Of a stretch of DNA of 64,000 nucleotides, positions 36,350-45,390 are shown piece after piece. How positions within the stretch are numbered: the stretch's first letter is position 1; every line of letters begins with the position of its first letter. The stretch covers positions 4,249,416-4,313,415 of the forward strand of contig JACAUB010000001.1 in the NCBI GenBank assembly GCA_013390605.1. The letters run 5' to 3'. The notes beneath the pieces are model-generated. The model was given only the letters and a program-made list of their open reading frames with translations, was not told the DNA's origin and ran no database searches. A program made the translations under genes and the position numbers. This stretch comes from Bacteroidota bacterium. GTDB taxonomy: Bacteria > Bacteroidota > Bacteroidia > Bacteroidales > Cfx3-03.

Positions 36350-36357
36350 CAAAGCTA
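36350..36357 (-). promoter_or_regulatory. -7 element for the polysaccharide deacetylase gene
   Basis: Minus-strand TAGCTTTG matches TAnnTTTG, 75 bases upstream of 36275. CAACAA on the plus strand at 36382-36387 gives a TTG, but at 24 or more bases, slightly too far. Confidence 0.4.
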
Positions 36358-36547
36358 AGCCATAAAGAGGATAATAGAAAGCAACAATAAGATTAGTATT
36401 AGGTTAAATCTTAAGATTTTTATTTTTGAGTGATGCTATACATGATTATTGTAATAGTAATCCCTTAATCCAAAATTCTTCACTACTTAATCAATATTTC
36501 TGAGACATGGGAACTAATAATATAACTTAGAGATTTAACATTTGTAG

Positions 36548-37048
36548 CTATTTTTTAGAAGCACTAATTATTGTAAATAGCTTTTCGAGATCCAGATCCT
36601 CCTCATCATGAAGGATTAATTTTTTTTCAGGAGAATACAGATAAACAGATGGATATTTATTAGGTTTAAAATTTTTAATAAACTGATTCATTAAATCTTG
36701 CAGAACTATAACATTCTTTCTGTTAACTAAATCTTTCCCATATTTATTTATGAAATCATTTACAGAGGCTATATTGTCCAGCGAAATTAAGTAAATGTCT
36801 AACTTTTCGCATTCTTTACTACGTGTACTTAATATGCTAACTGCATGCTGACAATGATCGCAAGTAACATCAAAAAACACAAAAAGTGATGCTCTGTCAG
36901 CCGCAAGATTTCTATTTGTGAAAACAGTATTGTCAGGGTTGAACAATATAAAATTTGGAATCTCTCCTAATGTATTTTGAGCAGTGCTTCCAAAAAACAT
37001 TATCATACTTAGAACAATGGTTATCAATGACATCTTCATAATTAACAT
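36548..37048 (-). CDS. Periplasmic thioredoxin-like (redoxin/TlpA-type) protein
   Basis: This 166-residue exported thioredoxin-fold protein has a signal peptide ending near GSTAQ and a CxxC active site, CDHC, in FVFFDVTCDHCQHAV (about 58). The cis-Pro region is KYPSVYLYSP. It likely passes electrons to periplasmic disulfides. The start is Met1 or Met4. It is 108 bases from the end of the next PUL gene and its link to the PUL is unclear. Confidence 0.82.
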   Translation of the reverse strand: MLIMKMSLITIVLSMIMFFGSTAQNTLGEIPNFILFNPDNTVFTNRNLAADRASLFVFFDVTCDHCQHAVSILSTRSKECEKLDIYLISLDNIASVNDFINKYGKDLVNRKNVIVLQDLMNQFIKNFKPNKYPSVYLYSPEKKLILHDEEDLDLEKLFTIISASKK

Positions 37049-37156
37049 CTTATATTCTTAATTTTGATTCTCCGAAAATAAAGTCACCAGAAATATAACG
37101 TTTAAATTGGACAAAACCTATATTCTGATGACCTTAAGAACAACACTAAAATATTA

Positions 37157-39307
37157 CTATTGTGGTGAAGTATCTGCTACACAACGAAAACCAACGGTTC
37201 CTGATCTGTCTTTTCCTGGTGACATCAAAAGATATTTGCCATATTTATTTAACTCATATGCCTGTGGGAAATACCACATAGACGTTTGTGGGCGATAATA
37301 ACTACCACCTTTTAAAATAGCCGAACGTGTATGCAAATCAGTGTATTCATCGGTCCATTGCCAAACATTACCAATCATATCCATTACACCAAAAGGACTC
37401 ATTCCATTCGGAAAGCTATTAACATCTGACGGACTATGTATATTGCGACATGTATCAGGCTGTGGCATTCGGGCACTATCCTTTTTATTACCCCAGGGGT
37501 AAAGCCTGCCATCACTACCTTGACCAGCATACTGCCATTCCCATTCATGAGGCAATCTTTTTCCTGCCCATTTCGCATAAGCTCTGGCATCTTCTAACGA
37601 GACCCAGGTAACGGGCTTTTCATCCCATCCTGAAGGATACATCCCATTTTGCCAAGCCTTGAGAAAATTATGATCATCTTTTGGATGATATGTTGTATTA
37701 TCAATAAATTGTTTGAACTGTTTATTGGTCACCGGATACTGATCAATATAAAATGCAGAAATATTCATTACATGTTTTTGAGAACGAGCTGGATGATCTT
37801 CCCAAGGATGTTGTACGCCAACAGCAGAAGGAAGATCATTACCTTCAACCATCACGCCATTTGATTCAAAGGTATAGTTTGCAGTCCCCGATATCAAAAT
37901 CATTCCATCAGGTTTATTCTGGTACAATGTTGTTCTTTGAATCGGTACTATCTGTTGGGACAACGGTGCCCATGCTGTAGAATATGACTTTAAAGGCTTC
38001 TTTGAGAATACATTCATCTTAGCTAGAAAAGCTGAAAGTCTATTATTCACAGATTTCTTCTTAATAGCTAGAATTGCCCCAAAGCCCAAACCCTCTATTG
38101 GAAAATCAAGTAAGATCTGATCGTTCTCTTGTTTAGGATTGAGTATTTTTCCATTCCAAATATCGAAGTAGATCATCCCTTCTTCGTAGGGGAGTTTAAG
38201 TTGGGCTCCACAACGATCTATGCTATCCCTGTTAACAAACGTATATACCCGTTGGCTCTCTTCAGGAAAAACAGATGCGAAGATCCCTTTTTGTAGTGTG
38301 GGAATATGGGGTTCCCATCCAGCACTACTCCATATTTGTGGAAACTGTCGATATATAGATGAAATTCTTTGTATCGCGACAGCATAACGATCAGGAACCT
38401 GGTTCCATATACCCCATATATTTTCCCATGCGTTATATCCAATACCATTAAAGAAAGCGTATTGTAAATCATCTGTCTTATCGATCTTCCACCGATTAGT
38501 TATTTGCACCTGATGTTTGGGTTCTAACCATTTGCATACACTAACACCTGGCACATATTCATAATTCCAAAAATAGCCCCAACTCATTTGATTCCATTGT
38601 ACCATCTTTAAATCGTTAATAGCTACCTCAGGTTGTAATATCAAAGGATAACCAATACTATTTGCAGCCATACGAAAATCCTCTGTCACTCCAAACATCG
38701 TATCTCCATTTAGTCCATCTGCTCCTATGCGTTTCATCTCTTCAACTAATGCAAGTGGCATAGGCATACCGACATCTCTTGTTCCCTTATCCCAGATCAT
38801 AATAGGGAAGAAAACCTTTACTCCCCTATTCTTGAAATCCTGTACCATTTGTTTTATACCAACTTCCCCACCGGGCATATCTGATAATAAGTCAAACTGA
38901 TTCCGATTATCAATACCAATATTGGGATAGGTTGGCCAAATAAGAACTGCATCCAAACCACCATAACGTTTCTGGACATCATCCAAAAAACGATTTACAG
39001 TATATTTCTGTAGAATGGGATCATAGAAATATCGGTCTTCTATCATCATCTGAGCATAGATAAAACATTTATTGACCCTATGTTCTTCATATTTCAGATA
39101 TTCAGAATCGTTATAGTTTAAAGACTTCCTTTCATCTGACCTCCATTTCTTCATAATACTCAGCCAGTTTTCATAACTTGAAGAAGCAGAAGGTCCTTTA
39201 AACAACTCTTTAAGATCTCCCTGAAAATCTGGTTTCTGGGAATAGGCAACACTTGTCATGACCAATAATATCCCTAATATGATCAAACTTGTACTTTTCA
39301 TATCCAA
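37157..39307 (-). CDS. Secreted TIM-barrel hydrolase-like protein fused to a formylglycine-enzyme-like (FGE-sulfatase) domain
   Basis: This 716-residue exported protein has a signal peptide ending near AYSQ. The N-terminal 430 residues look like a glycoside-hydrolase-type barrel (DAVLIWPTYPNIGID, GIKQMVQDFKNRGVKVFFP, IGADGLNGDTMFG). The C-terminal 240 residues are an FGE/SUMF1-like fold: FYIDQYPVTNKQFKQFI, PVTWVSLEDARAYAKWAGKRLPHEWEWQYA, LYPWGN, GMSPFGVMDMIGNVWQWT, LKGGSY and GFRC. FGE itself uses a Cys pair to oxidise sulfatases. Here only one Cys is at the C-terminus and no sulfatase gene is in the window, so the domain is more likely a binding module. It is the last gene of the PUL. The exact reaction is unknown. 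Confidence 0.75.
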   Translation of the reverse strand: MDMKSTSLIILGILLVMTSVAYSQKPDFQGDLKELFKGPSASSSYENWLSIMKKWRSDERKSLNYNDSEYLKYEEHRVNKCFIYAQMMIEDRYFYDPILQKYTVNRFLDDVQKRYGGLDAVLIWPTYPNIGIDNRNQFDLLSDMPGGEVGIKQMVQDFKNRGVKVFFPIMIWDKGTRDVGMPMPLALVEEMKRIGADGLNGDTMFGVTEDFRMAANSIGYPLILQPEVAINDLKMVQWNQMSWGYFWNYEYVPGVSVCKWLEPKHQVQITNRWKIDKTDDLQYAFFNGIGYNAWENIWGIWNQVPDRYAVAIQRISSIYRQFPQIWSSAGWEPHIPTLQKGIFASVFPEESQRVYTFVNRDSIDRCGAQLKLPYEEGMIYFDIWNGKILNPKQENDQILLDFPIEGLGFGAILAIKKKSVNNRLSAFLAKMNVFSKKPLKSYSTAWAPLSQQIVPIQRTTLYQNKPDGMILISGTANYTFESNGVMVEGNDLPSAVGVQHPWEDHPARSQKHVMNISAFYIDQYPVTNKQFKQFIDNTTYHPKDDHNFLKAWQNGMYPSGWDEKPVTWVSLEDARAYAKWAGKRLPHEWEWQYAGQGSDGRLYPWGNKKDSARMPQPDTCRNIHSPSDVNSFPNGMSPFGVMDMIGNVWQWTDEYTDLHTRSAILKGGSYYRPQTSMWYFPQAYELNKYGKYLLMSPGKDRSGTVGFRCVADTSPQ

Positions 39308-39351
39308 ATTTTTCTTAAAAACATCTCTGTTATACCCTCAACTCAGTTGCA

Positions 39352-40782
39352 TCATTTACTTGTTGTCCTGTTTTTAGCAGAACTTATCCACCAACGTTCA
39401 ATTTCTTCCAGAGACTTACCCGCCGTTTCAGGAACCAACTTCCATATTATCAATATATACGGGATACACATCAACGCAAATAGAAAGAATGTACCTGCTG
39501 GTGATAGATTGGTTAACAACCAAGGAGTAAACTGTCCAATGAGAAAAGTTCCGATCCACAAAGCAAATCCTGCAATTGACATGGCTACCCCCCTCACCAA
39601 TGTTGGATACATTTCGGAAAGCAATACCCAAATAACAGCACATATAGAAACTGCACAACAAAAAATATAGAATAAGAAACAGACAAGTAATACAACACTT
39701 GGAATGCCCCATTGTGTTCCTCTCAAAAAATACAATCCAATAAGTACTAACGATACTACCATACCTGATACACCATAATAAACAAGTTTTTTACGTCCTA
39801 CTTTGTCAATTATCACAAGAGCAAGTATTGTGGTTAGGGCATTAACAAGCCCTACTAAAACCTGATAAAACAAAGAATCGCCGTTAGACATTCCGCTGTT
39901 CTTAAAGATCGTGGGACCATAATATAATACTGCATTTACCCCCATAAACTGGCCTAATATGGCAATGGCCATACCAATCAATAACGCTTTAAAGAAAGGC
40001 GGATGTATTAATAATCTCCAGTTCGATTGCTGTTCATTGGTAAGTTGTTGCTTCACTTCGTTGAGCTGCTTTCCTGCTTCAACAGTGTCTTTATATATAT
40101 CGGAAAGGATAGACATCGCTTTATTGTTATTATGTTTGGTAATCAACCAGCGTGGACTTTCCGGTATAAAGAAAATAATAATGAAGAAGATAAATGCAGC
40201 CATTGATTCCATCCCTAACATGCTTCTCCATACTTCAGAGACAAATATTTTAGACAATAAATCACTACTGAAAGAAATTCCACTCCCAGCTATCTGCAAA
40301 AGCTTATAGTTTACCAAATAGGCACCTAGGAAACCAATAGTGATTGCTAACTGATAAAGTGATACCAAACGACCACGATATTGGGTGATTGCTACCTCAG
40401 AAATGTAGAGTGGCGAGATAATGGAAACCATTCCAATACCAATACCTCCAACAATACGATAAATCACTAGCTGATCAAAATTACTGGAAATGGCACAACC
40501 GATTCCTGATGCTAGAAATAAGATAGCTGATGCCATCATTGTTTTTTTGCGTCCGAATTTATCACTCAACACGCCAACAACCAACACGCCAAAAATAGAG
40601 CCCGCCAATGCACATCCTACATACCAACCTAATTGAATTGAATTGAGGTGAAACTGAATAGATACTTGATCTATTGTACCGGATATTACAGCAGCATCAT
40701 AGCCGAACAAAAAGCCACCCAAGGCAGCAACTATCGAAAGGAATATGACATACCCTATATTCTGTTCATTACTTTTTTTCAT
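39352..40782 (-). CDS. Sugar porter MFS transporter
   Basis: This 476-residue inner-membrane protein has 12 predicted helices. Sugar-porter signatures are present: GFLFGYDAAVISG in helix 1, DKFGRKKTM in loop 2-3, the PESPRWL motif after helix 6, DKVGRKKL in the second half, and PETAGKSLEEIE at the C-terminus. It should import a monosaccharide by proton symport. Within the PUL it is the only cytoplasmic-membrane transporter, 4 bases after the DUF4434-like gene. It probably takes up the final sugar released in the periplasm. Confidence 0.94.
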   Translation of the reverse strand: MKKSNEQNIGYVIFLSIVAALGGFLFGYDAAVISGTIDQVSIQFHLNSIQLGWYVGCALAGSIFGVLVVGVLSDKFGRKKTMMASAILFLASGIGCAISSNFDQLVIYRIVGGIGIGMVSIISPLYISEVAITQYRGRLVSLYQLAITIGFLGAYLVNYKLLQIAGSGISFSSDLLSKIFVSEVWRSMLGMESMAAFIFFIIIFFIPESPRWLITKHNNNKAMSILSDIYKDTVEAGKQLNEVKQQLTNEQQSNWRLLIHPPFFKALLIGMAIAILGQFMGVNAVLYYGPTIFKNSGMSNGDSLFYQVLVGLVNALTTILALVIIDKVGRKKLVYYGVSGMVVSLVLIGLYFLRGTQWGIPSVVLLVCFLFYIFCCAVSICAVIWVLLSEMYPTLVRGVAMSIAGFALWIGTFLIGQFTPWLLTNLSPAGTFFLFALMCIPYILIIWKLVPETAGKSLEEIERWWISSAKNRTTSK

Positions 40783-40786
40783 ACTA

Positions 40787-41884
40787 TTATAGATTAAAGT
40801 ACTCTTTATACCTGTTATACAAATGTCCGGCCTGCATATATGCTGACTGTGGACTCATGAAATGTGAAAATTCAAAGGTTATAGCTTTATCATACCCAGC
40901 CCGTTTTGCTGCTTCCAGTTTAAGCCTGAGTTTGTCAAATTTTATGGGTAGAAATCGAATTGGCATATCACGATCAAAAGTCTCCGCATTTGTCCAGCAT
41001 TTCATGCCATATTTATCAGCTAGTTTTTTATTCACTGTAAAGAATGCATCTAGCTCGTCATAATCAATATGGCCGTCCTGAAAAGCACATGCATCCACTA
41101 CATCATGAATTCCATCAAAAATTTCGTCCCACTCCTTCTCATGTTCCTGAATCGAAATAGCATTTGTTTTTGTTAAATTACCAGAAGCTGCTTCTACCGC
41201 TTTTTTGCCATCTATCCATGGAGAAATGAATGTTGGAAGCCCTCCCGACACTGCTTTGCACTGCTTTCCTAATTCATGAAAAGCCCCAATCGCACCTTTT
41301 GTCTTCCTGCTTATTTCAGCACTGATGTACCACCCCTTAAAACTCTTATATTTTTCACCATACTGCTTCCACACTTCATCGATGACCCATTTATTATCTT
41401 CCATCTCCCATGTTAAATCTCCTGTATCCCAATATTTCCCGGAATCATAAAGGCCAAAGAAAAATTTCATGTTATATTTCTCTGCTAAACGCAAAAACAA
41501 ATCCAACAAATCCATCGAAGGTCTATAACAACCCTTCTGTATGAGATATTTGGAAGGATAGGTGATAAACTTTCGATAACCTGAACGAATCATGATAACA
41601 GTATCGATTCCTATTGCTTTCATGTTGCGAAAGTCATTATCCCACTCCTTCTCACCCCAATTCTGATGAGGTATATCCATTGATATCTCATCTAAAAAAG
41701 TTCCGGTAATACATAATCCTTCATTATTTAAGCCACCAGAAGGATGTTCTATACTCACTGGTTCAACTATATTGCCTACATCTTTAGTACGAATATTTCC
41801 AAGCCCTAACGAGGGAATAGCTAATGCTGTTACTCCTGATAAAGAGGCCTTTATTAAAAAATCACGACGATCATATGACTTCAT
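40787..41884 (-). CDS. DUF4434-type secreted TIM-barrel protein (putative glycosidase), copy 1
   Basis: This 365-residue protein has a twin-arginine-like signal (DRRDFLIKAS). The barrel starts with GTFLDEIS and continues through IGIDTVIMI, as in the DUF4434 family. It shares three motifs with the other three copies in this PUL: GWYISAE with E190, QD at 269-270 and NAE with E301. Two Glu at the ends of likely strands 4 and 7 would suit a retaining glycosidase, by analogy with clan GH-A. Not experimentally assigned as far as I know. It abuts the sugar porter gene (gap 4). Confidence 0.75.
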   Translation of the reverse strand: MKSYDRRDFLIKASLSGVTALAIPSLGLGNIRTKDVGNIVEPVSIEHPSGGLNNEGLCITGTFLDEISMDIPHQNWGEKEWDNDFRNMKAIGIDTVIMIRSGYRKFITYPSKYLIQKGCYRPSMDLLDLFLRLAEKYNMKFFFGLYDSGKYWDTGDLTWEMEDNKWVIDEVWKQYGEKYKSFKGWYISAEISRKTKGAIGAFHELGKQCKAVSGGLPTFISPWIDGKKAVEAASGNLTKTNAISIQEHEKEWDEIFDGIHDVVDACAFQDGHIDYDELDAFFTVNKKLADKYGMKCWTNAETFDRDMPIRFLPIKFDKLRLKLEAAKRAGYDKAITFEFSHFMSPQSAYMQAGHLYNRYKEYFNL

Positions 41885-41906
41885 ATCACTTATTTTTTGA
41901 TGATGA

Positions 41907-42950
41907 TTAATAATTCATCTTTATTAATTCCAGTAACATTTCAGGTTCATTAGTCGTAATCTGATCAACACCTTCCTTTAATAAAAACTTCATCTCCTCT
42001 TTATTATCAACAGTCCAGACATTTACGCTAAGCCCCAAACGATGTGCATCAGTAGTCAATGTTTTATCAGAATGAAATGAATAGAAAGGATAATCTAGGC
42101 CTGATACTTTATCGTTATTAAGTTCGTTTACCTTTTTATCTCCGTTTAGATAAGCAGTCGAAGCTGTAAGATCTAATTGATGTATACGTTGCAGCACTCC
42201 GTAATTAAAACTAATATATTTCACCCATGCCTGTGCTTTTAACGCATGTACCAGTCGTACTACAGAATCTGCAACTGCCAAAGATCTTTCTTGGCTCACT
42301 CCCGAAGATTTTATCTCCAGAAAAAGACGTGTTTTGTTTTGCGATTTTATGGTAAGTAAATATTGCTCCAGTGTAGGAACCACATCACCGTTTTCCAAAT
42401 CAACCTTTTGCAACTCTTCAGCTGTCGTTTTTTCGATTTGCTTTCCTTTAACAGATCCATCATGACAAATTACAGGTATATTATCTGACGAAAGCCAAAC
42501 ATCAAACTCAGAGCCTTCACAACCTAACTCTATTGCCTTCTTCAAAGATCCAACGGTATTTTCAGTAAGTTGATGATTCTTCCATGCACCACGATGAGCA
42601 ACTACTTTGTTATGAAGAAAATCGTCTTTTACTAACTCAAACCCAATTTGCTTCCCTTTAACTTTTAAAGTAATACCATAGCGGAATATATTGGAAGACG
42701 GTAACACCTTCACATTTGCTTTCAATGCGATAAAACCCTTTTTGTCAATTCTAAACATTCCTGAAGTGTCTTTTACCAATAAAATTGTCTCCACATTATT
42801 CGAATCTGTGTTAATAAGTTTACCAATAACGGCACCTTTGATGTTAACAGGTATGGTATAATTGTCCAGGCAAGACAAGGAAGTTCCAGTTTGGGCATAA
42901 AGCGAAACGGCACAAAACATGTATAGAATAACTGTAATGATCTTTTTCAT
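41907..42950 (-). CDS. Periplasmic glycerophosphodiester phosphodiesterase family protein
   Basis: The start is set at Met16 of the longest frame (42950), giving a clean signal peptide, MKKIITVILYMFCAVSLYAQ; the longer form would overlap the upstream gene. About 347 residues. An N-terminal beta domain of about 100 residues of unknown role precedes the GDPD barrel. VAHRGAWKNHQLTENT, EGSEFDVWLSSD with paired metal acids, and VICHDGS with the second His are all intact. It should cleave glycerophosphodiesters to glycerol-3-phosphate and an alcohol. A GDPD inside a PUL is unusual and suggests a phosphodiester in the substrate. Confidence 0.88.
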   Translation of the reverse strand: MKKIITVILYMFCAVSLYAQTGTSLSCLDNYTIPVNIKGAVIGKLINTDSNNVETILLVKDTSGMFRIDKKGFIALKANVKVLPSSNIFRYGITLKVKGKQIGFELVKDDFLHNKVVAHRGAWKNHQLTENTVGSLKKAIELGCEGSEFDVWLSSDNIPVICHDGSVKGKQIEKTTAEELQKVDLENGDVVPTLEQYLLTIKSQNKTRLFLEIKSSGVSQERSLAVADSVVRLVHALKAQAWVKYISFNYGVLQRIHQLDLTASTAYLNGDKKVNELNNDKVSGLDYPFYSFHSDKTLTTDAHRLGLSVNVWTVDNKEEMKFLLKEGVDQITTNEPEMLLELIKMNY

Positions 42951-42991
42951 TTTTTTCTTCAATTTATTTGTTTGTAACAATTTAACAATGA

Positions 42992-44302
42992 TCAATTTAT
43001 TTCACACCTCACACATTTCTTTTCAGAAGACGTTCCAGTAAATGAATAAGAGCAAACCTCATATTGATATGTACCTTTTCCCAGAGGTTTCTTCTCCAGA
43101 AAAGCATTTTGAGATATATTCCGTCTTCTTTTCTCATTTTGTATATTAGCCACCAGTTCTCCATTTCTGAAAATATAGTAACCAGCAATCTCACTGCTGT
43201 CGACTGGTACTTTCCATGTTAACAACACCTTATTATCAACATCTTTATTCCATTGAAGATCAATGGGAGGCCCTAATGATGATACATTGGGTAATATACC
43301 TGTACAAACATATTTCAAATAGGCTTCGTGATATTTTTTATTAACCTTAAATGGGCTATAGTAATGACTATAAGCAAATGAGATAATATTGCTCACATAG
43401 GGTTTTACAATTTCCATTTGGTTTATAAACCGGTTTAATGGCGCACTTGTCCAAAACCGTTGATCAAAAGTTTCAGCATCTGACCAAAATAATAATCCAG
43501 GCTTGGTATCCACTGCTTTTTTCATCTCTCTAAACCAAACATCTAACGTATCAAGTTTCAATCCTCCGGCACCTATACAATCTTGGGGTGCAAAAATATC
43601 ACCTTTATTAAAATGTGCTCCAGCGAAAACACGTTCCCACATTCTCCTGTTTGCGTCAGCAGTTCCCAGCCGATAATTCATAAACGGACACAGCATTAAT
43701 GGCATAGACGGGGTGATGGCATGCAAATGATCCAGATTTACATTTAATATATTTGCCAAAGCATCCTGTAATAATGGTGTAGCACAATGGACATTATCGA
43801 CTTCCCACACCCAGTACCAACCATACATTACATCACCATACCTGGCCTTATATTTTCTAGTCAACTCGTCTGCCACATTATTGCCTAATTCCATTTGATG
43901 ATTCAACCATTCATACGTAAACTTTGCATCCCACCATTCTTCACTCAAGTTTAGACCGAGGAAAACTTTGAAGCCTGCTTTTGCAGCATTCCGCAAACAA
44001 TTATCAACCAAGTCGGATTTGTATTTTTGTTTCACTTCAGGCAAAGAACTGGGATACATGGATTCGTTGCCACCTTTTTCACTAGTATGAAGTGTAGGTG
44101 CAATTATAATATAATGCATACCTACTTCTTTTAATGCTTTAAGCTCTTGCTGCCATCTATCATCGCTCCAATTTGCAATCAGCTCGTTCTGAATAAAAGT
44201 TCCATCCGCTATGGGATATGATTTATTATCTTGAGCAAAAACAAATGTTCTTAAACACAGAAAGGAGAATAGAAAAGCTATAAATAAGGAATGTTTTTTC
44301 AT
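42992..44302 (-). CDS. DUF4434-type secreted TIM-barrel protein, copy 2, with C-terminal FN3-like domain
   Basis: This 436-residue protein has a Sec signal ending near FAQ. The barrel opens with DGTFIQNELIANW and carries the shared motifs GWYWVWE with E167, QD at 240-241 and DAE with E277. After about 330 a fibronectin-III-like module follows (PIDLQWNKDVDNKVLLTWKV, GYYIFRNGELV). It is the most divergent of the four copies and the only one with this extra module and without a twin-arginine signal. Probable glycosidase of the PUL; activity unknown. Confidence 0.75.
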   Translation of the reverse strand: MKKHSLFIAFLFSFLCLRTFVFAQDNKSYPIADGTFIQNELIANWSDDRWQQELKALKEVGMHYIIIAPTLHTSEKGGNESMYPSSLPEVKQKYKSDLVDNCLRNAAKAGFKVFLGLNLSEEWWDAKFTYEWLNHQMELGNNVADELTRKYKARYGDVMYGWYWVWEVDNVHCATPLLQDALANILNVNLDHLHAITPSMPLMLCPFMNYRLGTADANRRMWERVFAGAHFNKGDIFAPQDCIGAGGLKLDTLDVWFREMKKAVDTKPGLLFWSDAETFDQRFWTSAPLNRFINQMEIVKPYVSNIISFAYSHYYSPFKVNKKYHEAYLKYVCTGILPNVSSLGPPIDLQWNKDVDNKVLLTWKVPVDSSEIAGYYIFRNGELVANIQNEKRRRNISQNAFLEKKPLGKGTYQYEVCSYSFTGTSSEKKCVRCEIN

Positions 44303-44308
44303 ACTAAT

Positions 44309-45295
44309 TTATTGACGTTTAAAACAATAATTAAAATATTTTCCCGATAAGGTTCTGATATGTGTATCAAATTTTTTATCATTCTCATACAACTCAATCA
44401 CCCTTGCTCCCCTTTCTAAAATCTCTTCATAAGCAGCATTATATCCGGTTTTTCTGCCATAACCCAAACAGATATTAGCTGCAGTTCCAACAAAATCGTC
44501 ATTATGGTCGTGACCAACGAAAATGCCCAACACATCTCTCATTTCTACAAATGAGGTAAATAAACCACTATTGAAATAAGGAGCACAAACTGATTCCGAA
44601 ATATTTCCAACAGTTGTCTTAAGAAGTCTCACGTATTCATACTCCGGTAGCGGAATGTGAAAGAATGCAAGAGAAGGTAATGCCTTTTCATTATTACTTT
44701 TAGTAAAAAATGCGCTTTGGTTTCTGTACCATTGAATTTGATTGTTTTTAATCCAATCATATCCTTTTACAAGAGTATCAGGATGGTTTGCATAAGCATG
44801 AGAATCAAACATATATACAACCCATTTATTATCTTTCCCTTCTGAACTCTTTATGGGCAGTGCACAATTACCTACGCCTTCAATAGCTTTGTCGGCATTG
44901 TACGTAACATTAAATGGATTAGTCTGAATGATTTCTAATGCTTTTTGTTTTGTTATATCTGTTTCAGTATCGTGATTTCCGAAAGCTACTGCAAAAGGAA
45001 CTTTTAACTCTGCTAATGGTTTTGTAACATCTTTCCAGGCTTTAGCAGCTCCACCTGAAACGACAACATCGCCTGTGAAAATTACCAAATCGGGTTTCTC
45101 GGTAGTGATAACATATTTCATCAATTGAATTGTACTGTCATTAGCTACCGCATGTTTAGCATCTGCAATCCAATGTAAATCGGTAAATTGAACTATTTTG
45201 AATTTCCCATTATTAAATTTTAATACTGGTTTTTGAGCCAAGGCATTGGTAGTGAGTACAACCAATAACAAGAGTGATAACTTGATATATTTCAT
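44309..45295 (-). CDS. Periplasmic metallophosphoesterase
   Basis: This 328-residue calcineurin-like phosphoesterase has a signal peptide ending near ALAQ. The metal motifs are in order: FTDLHW (D-x-H), FTGDVV (GD), FGNHDTE (GNHD), the late FFHIPLPEYE and FVGHDHNDDF (GHDH). It resembles Bacteroidota purple-acid-phosphatase-like secreted enzymes. In this PUL it may remove phosphate groups released by the neighbouring phosphodiesterase, which is inference from position. Confidence 0.9.
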   Translation of the reverse strand: MKYIKLSLLLLVVLTTNALAQKPVLKFNNGKFKIVQFTDLHWIADAKHAVANDSTIQLMKYVITTEKPDLVIFTGDVVVSGGAAKAWKDVTKPLAELKVPFAVAFGNHDTETDITKQKALEIIQTNPFNVTYNADKAIEGVGNCALPIKSSEGKDNKWVVYMFDSHAYANHPDTLVKGYDWIKNNQIQWYRNQSAFFTKSNNEKALPSLAFFHIPLPEYEYVRLLKTTVGNISESVCAPYFNSGLFTSFVEMRDVLGIFVGHDHNDDFVGTAANICLGYGRKTGYNAAYEEILERGARVIELYENDKKFDTHIRTLSGKYFNYCFKRQ

Positions 45296-45390
45296 GTGGT
45301 TTTTCTTTAGTTATAAATTTTCGTTTTATTCTCTGTTTCACAATTTTATCGTGTAAACAAGCTCATTCAGTAGTGTTTTAGTGTTTCTTC

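Noticed and set aside
37157..39307. Sulfatase-maturing formylglycine-generating enzyme
   Set aside because: No sulfatase gene in the window and the C-terminal Cys pair is not seen.
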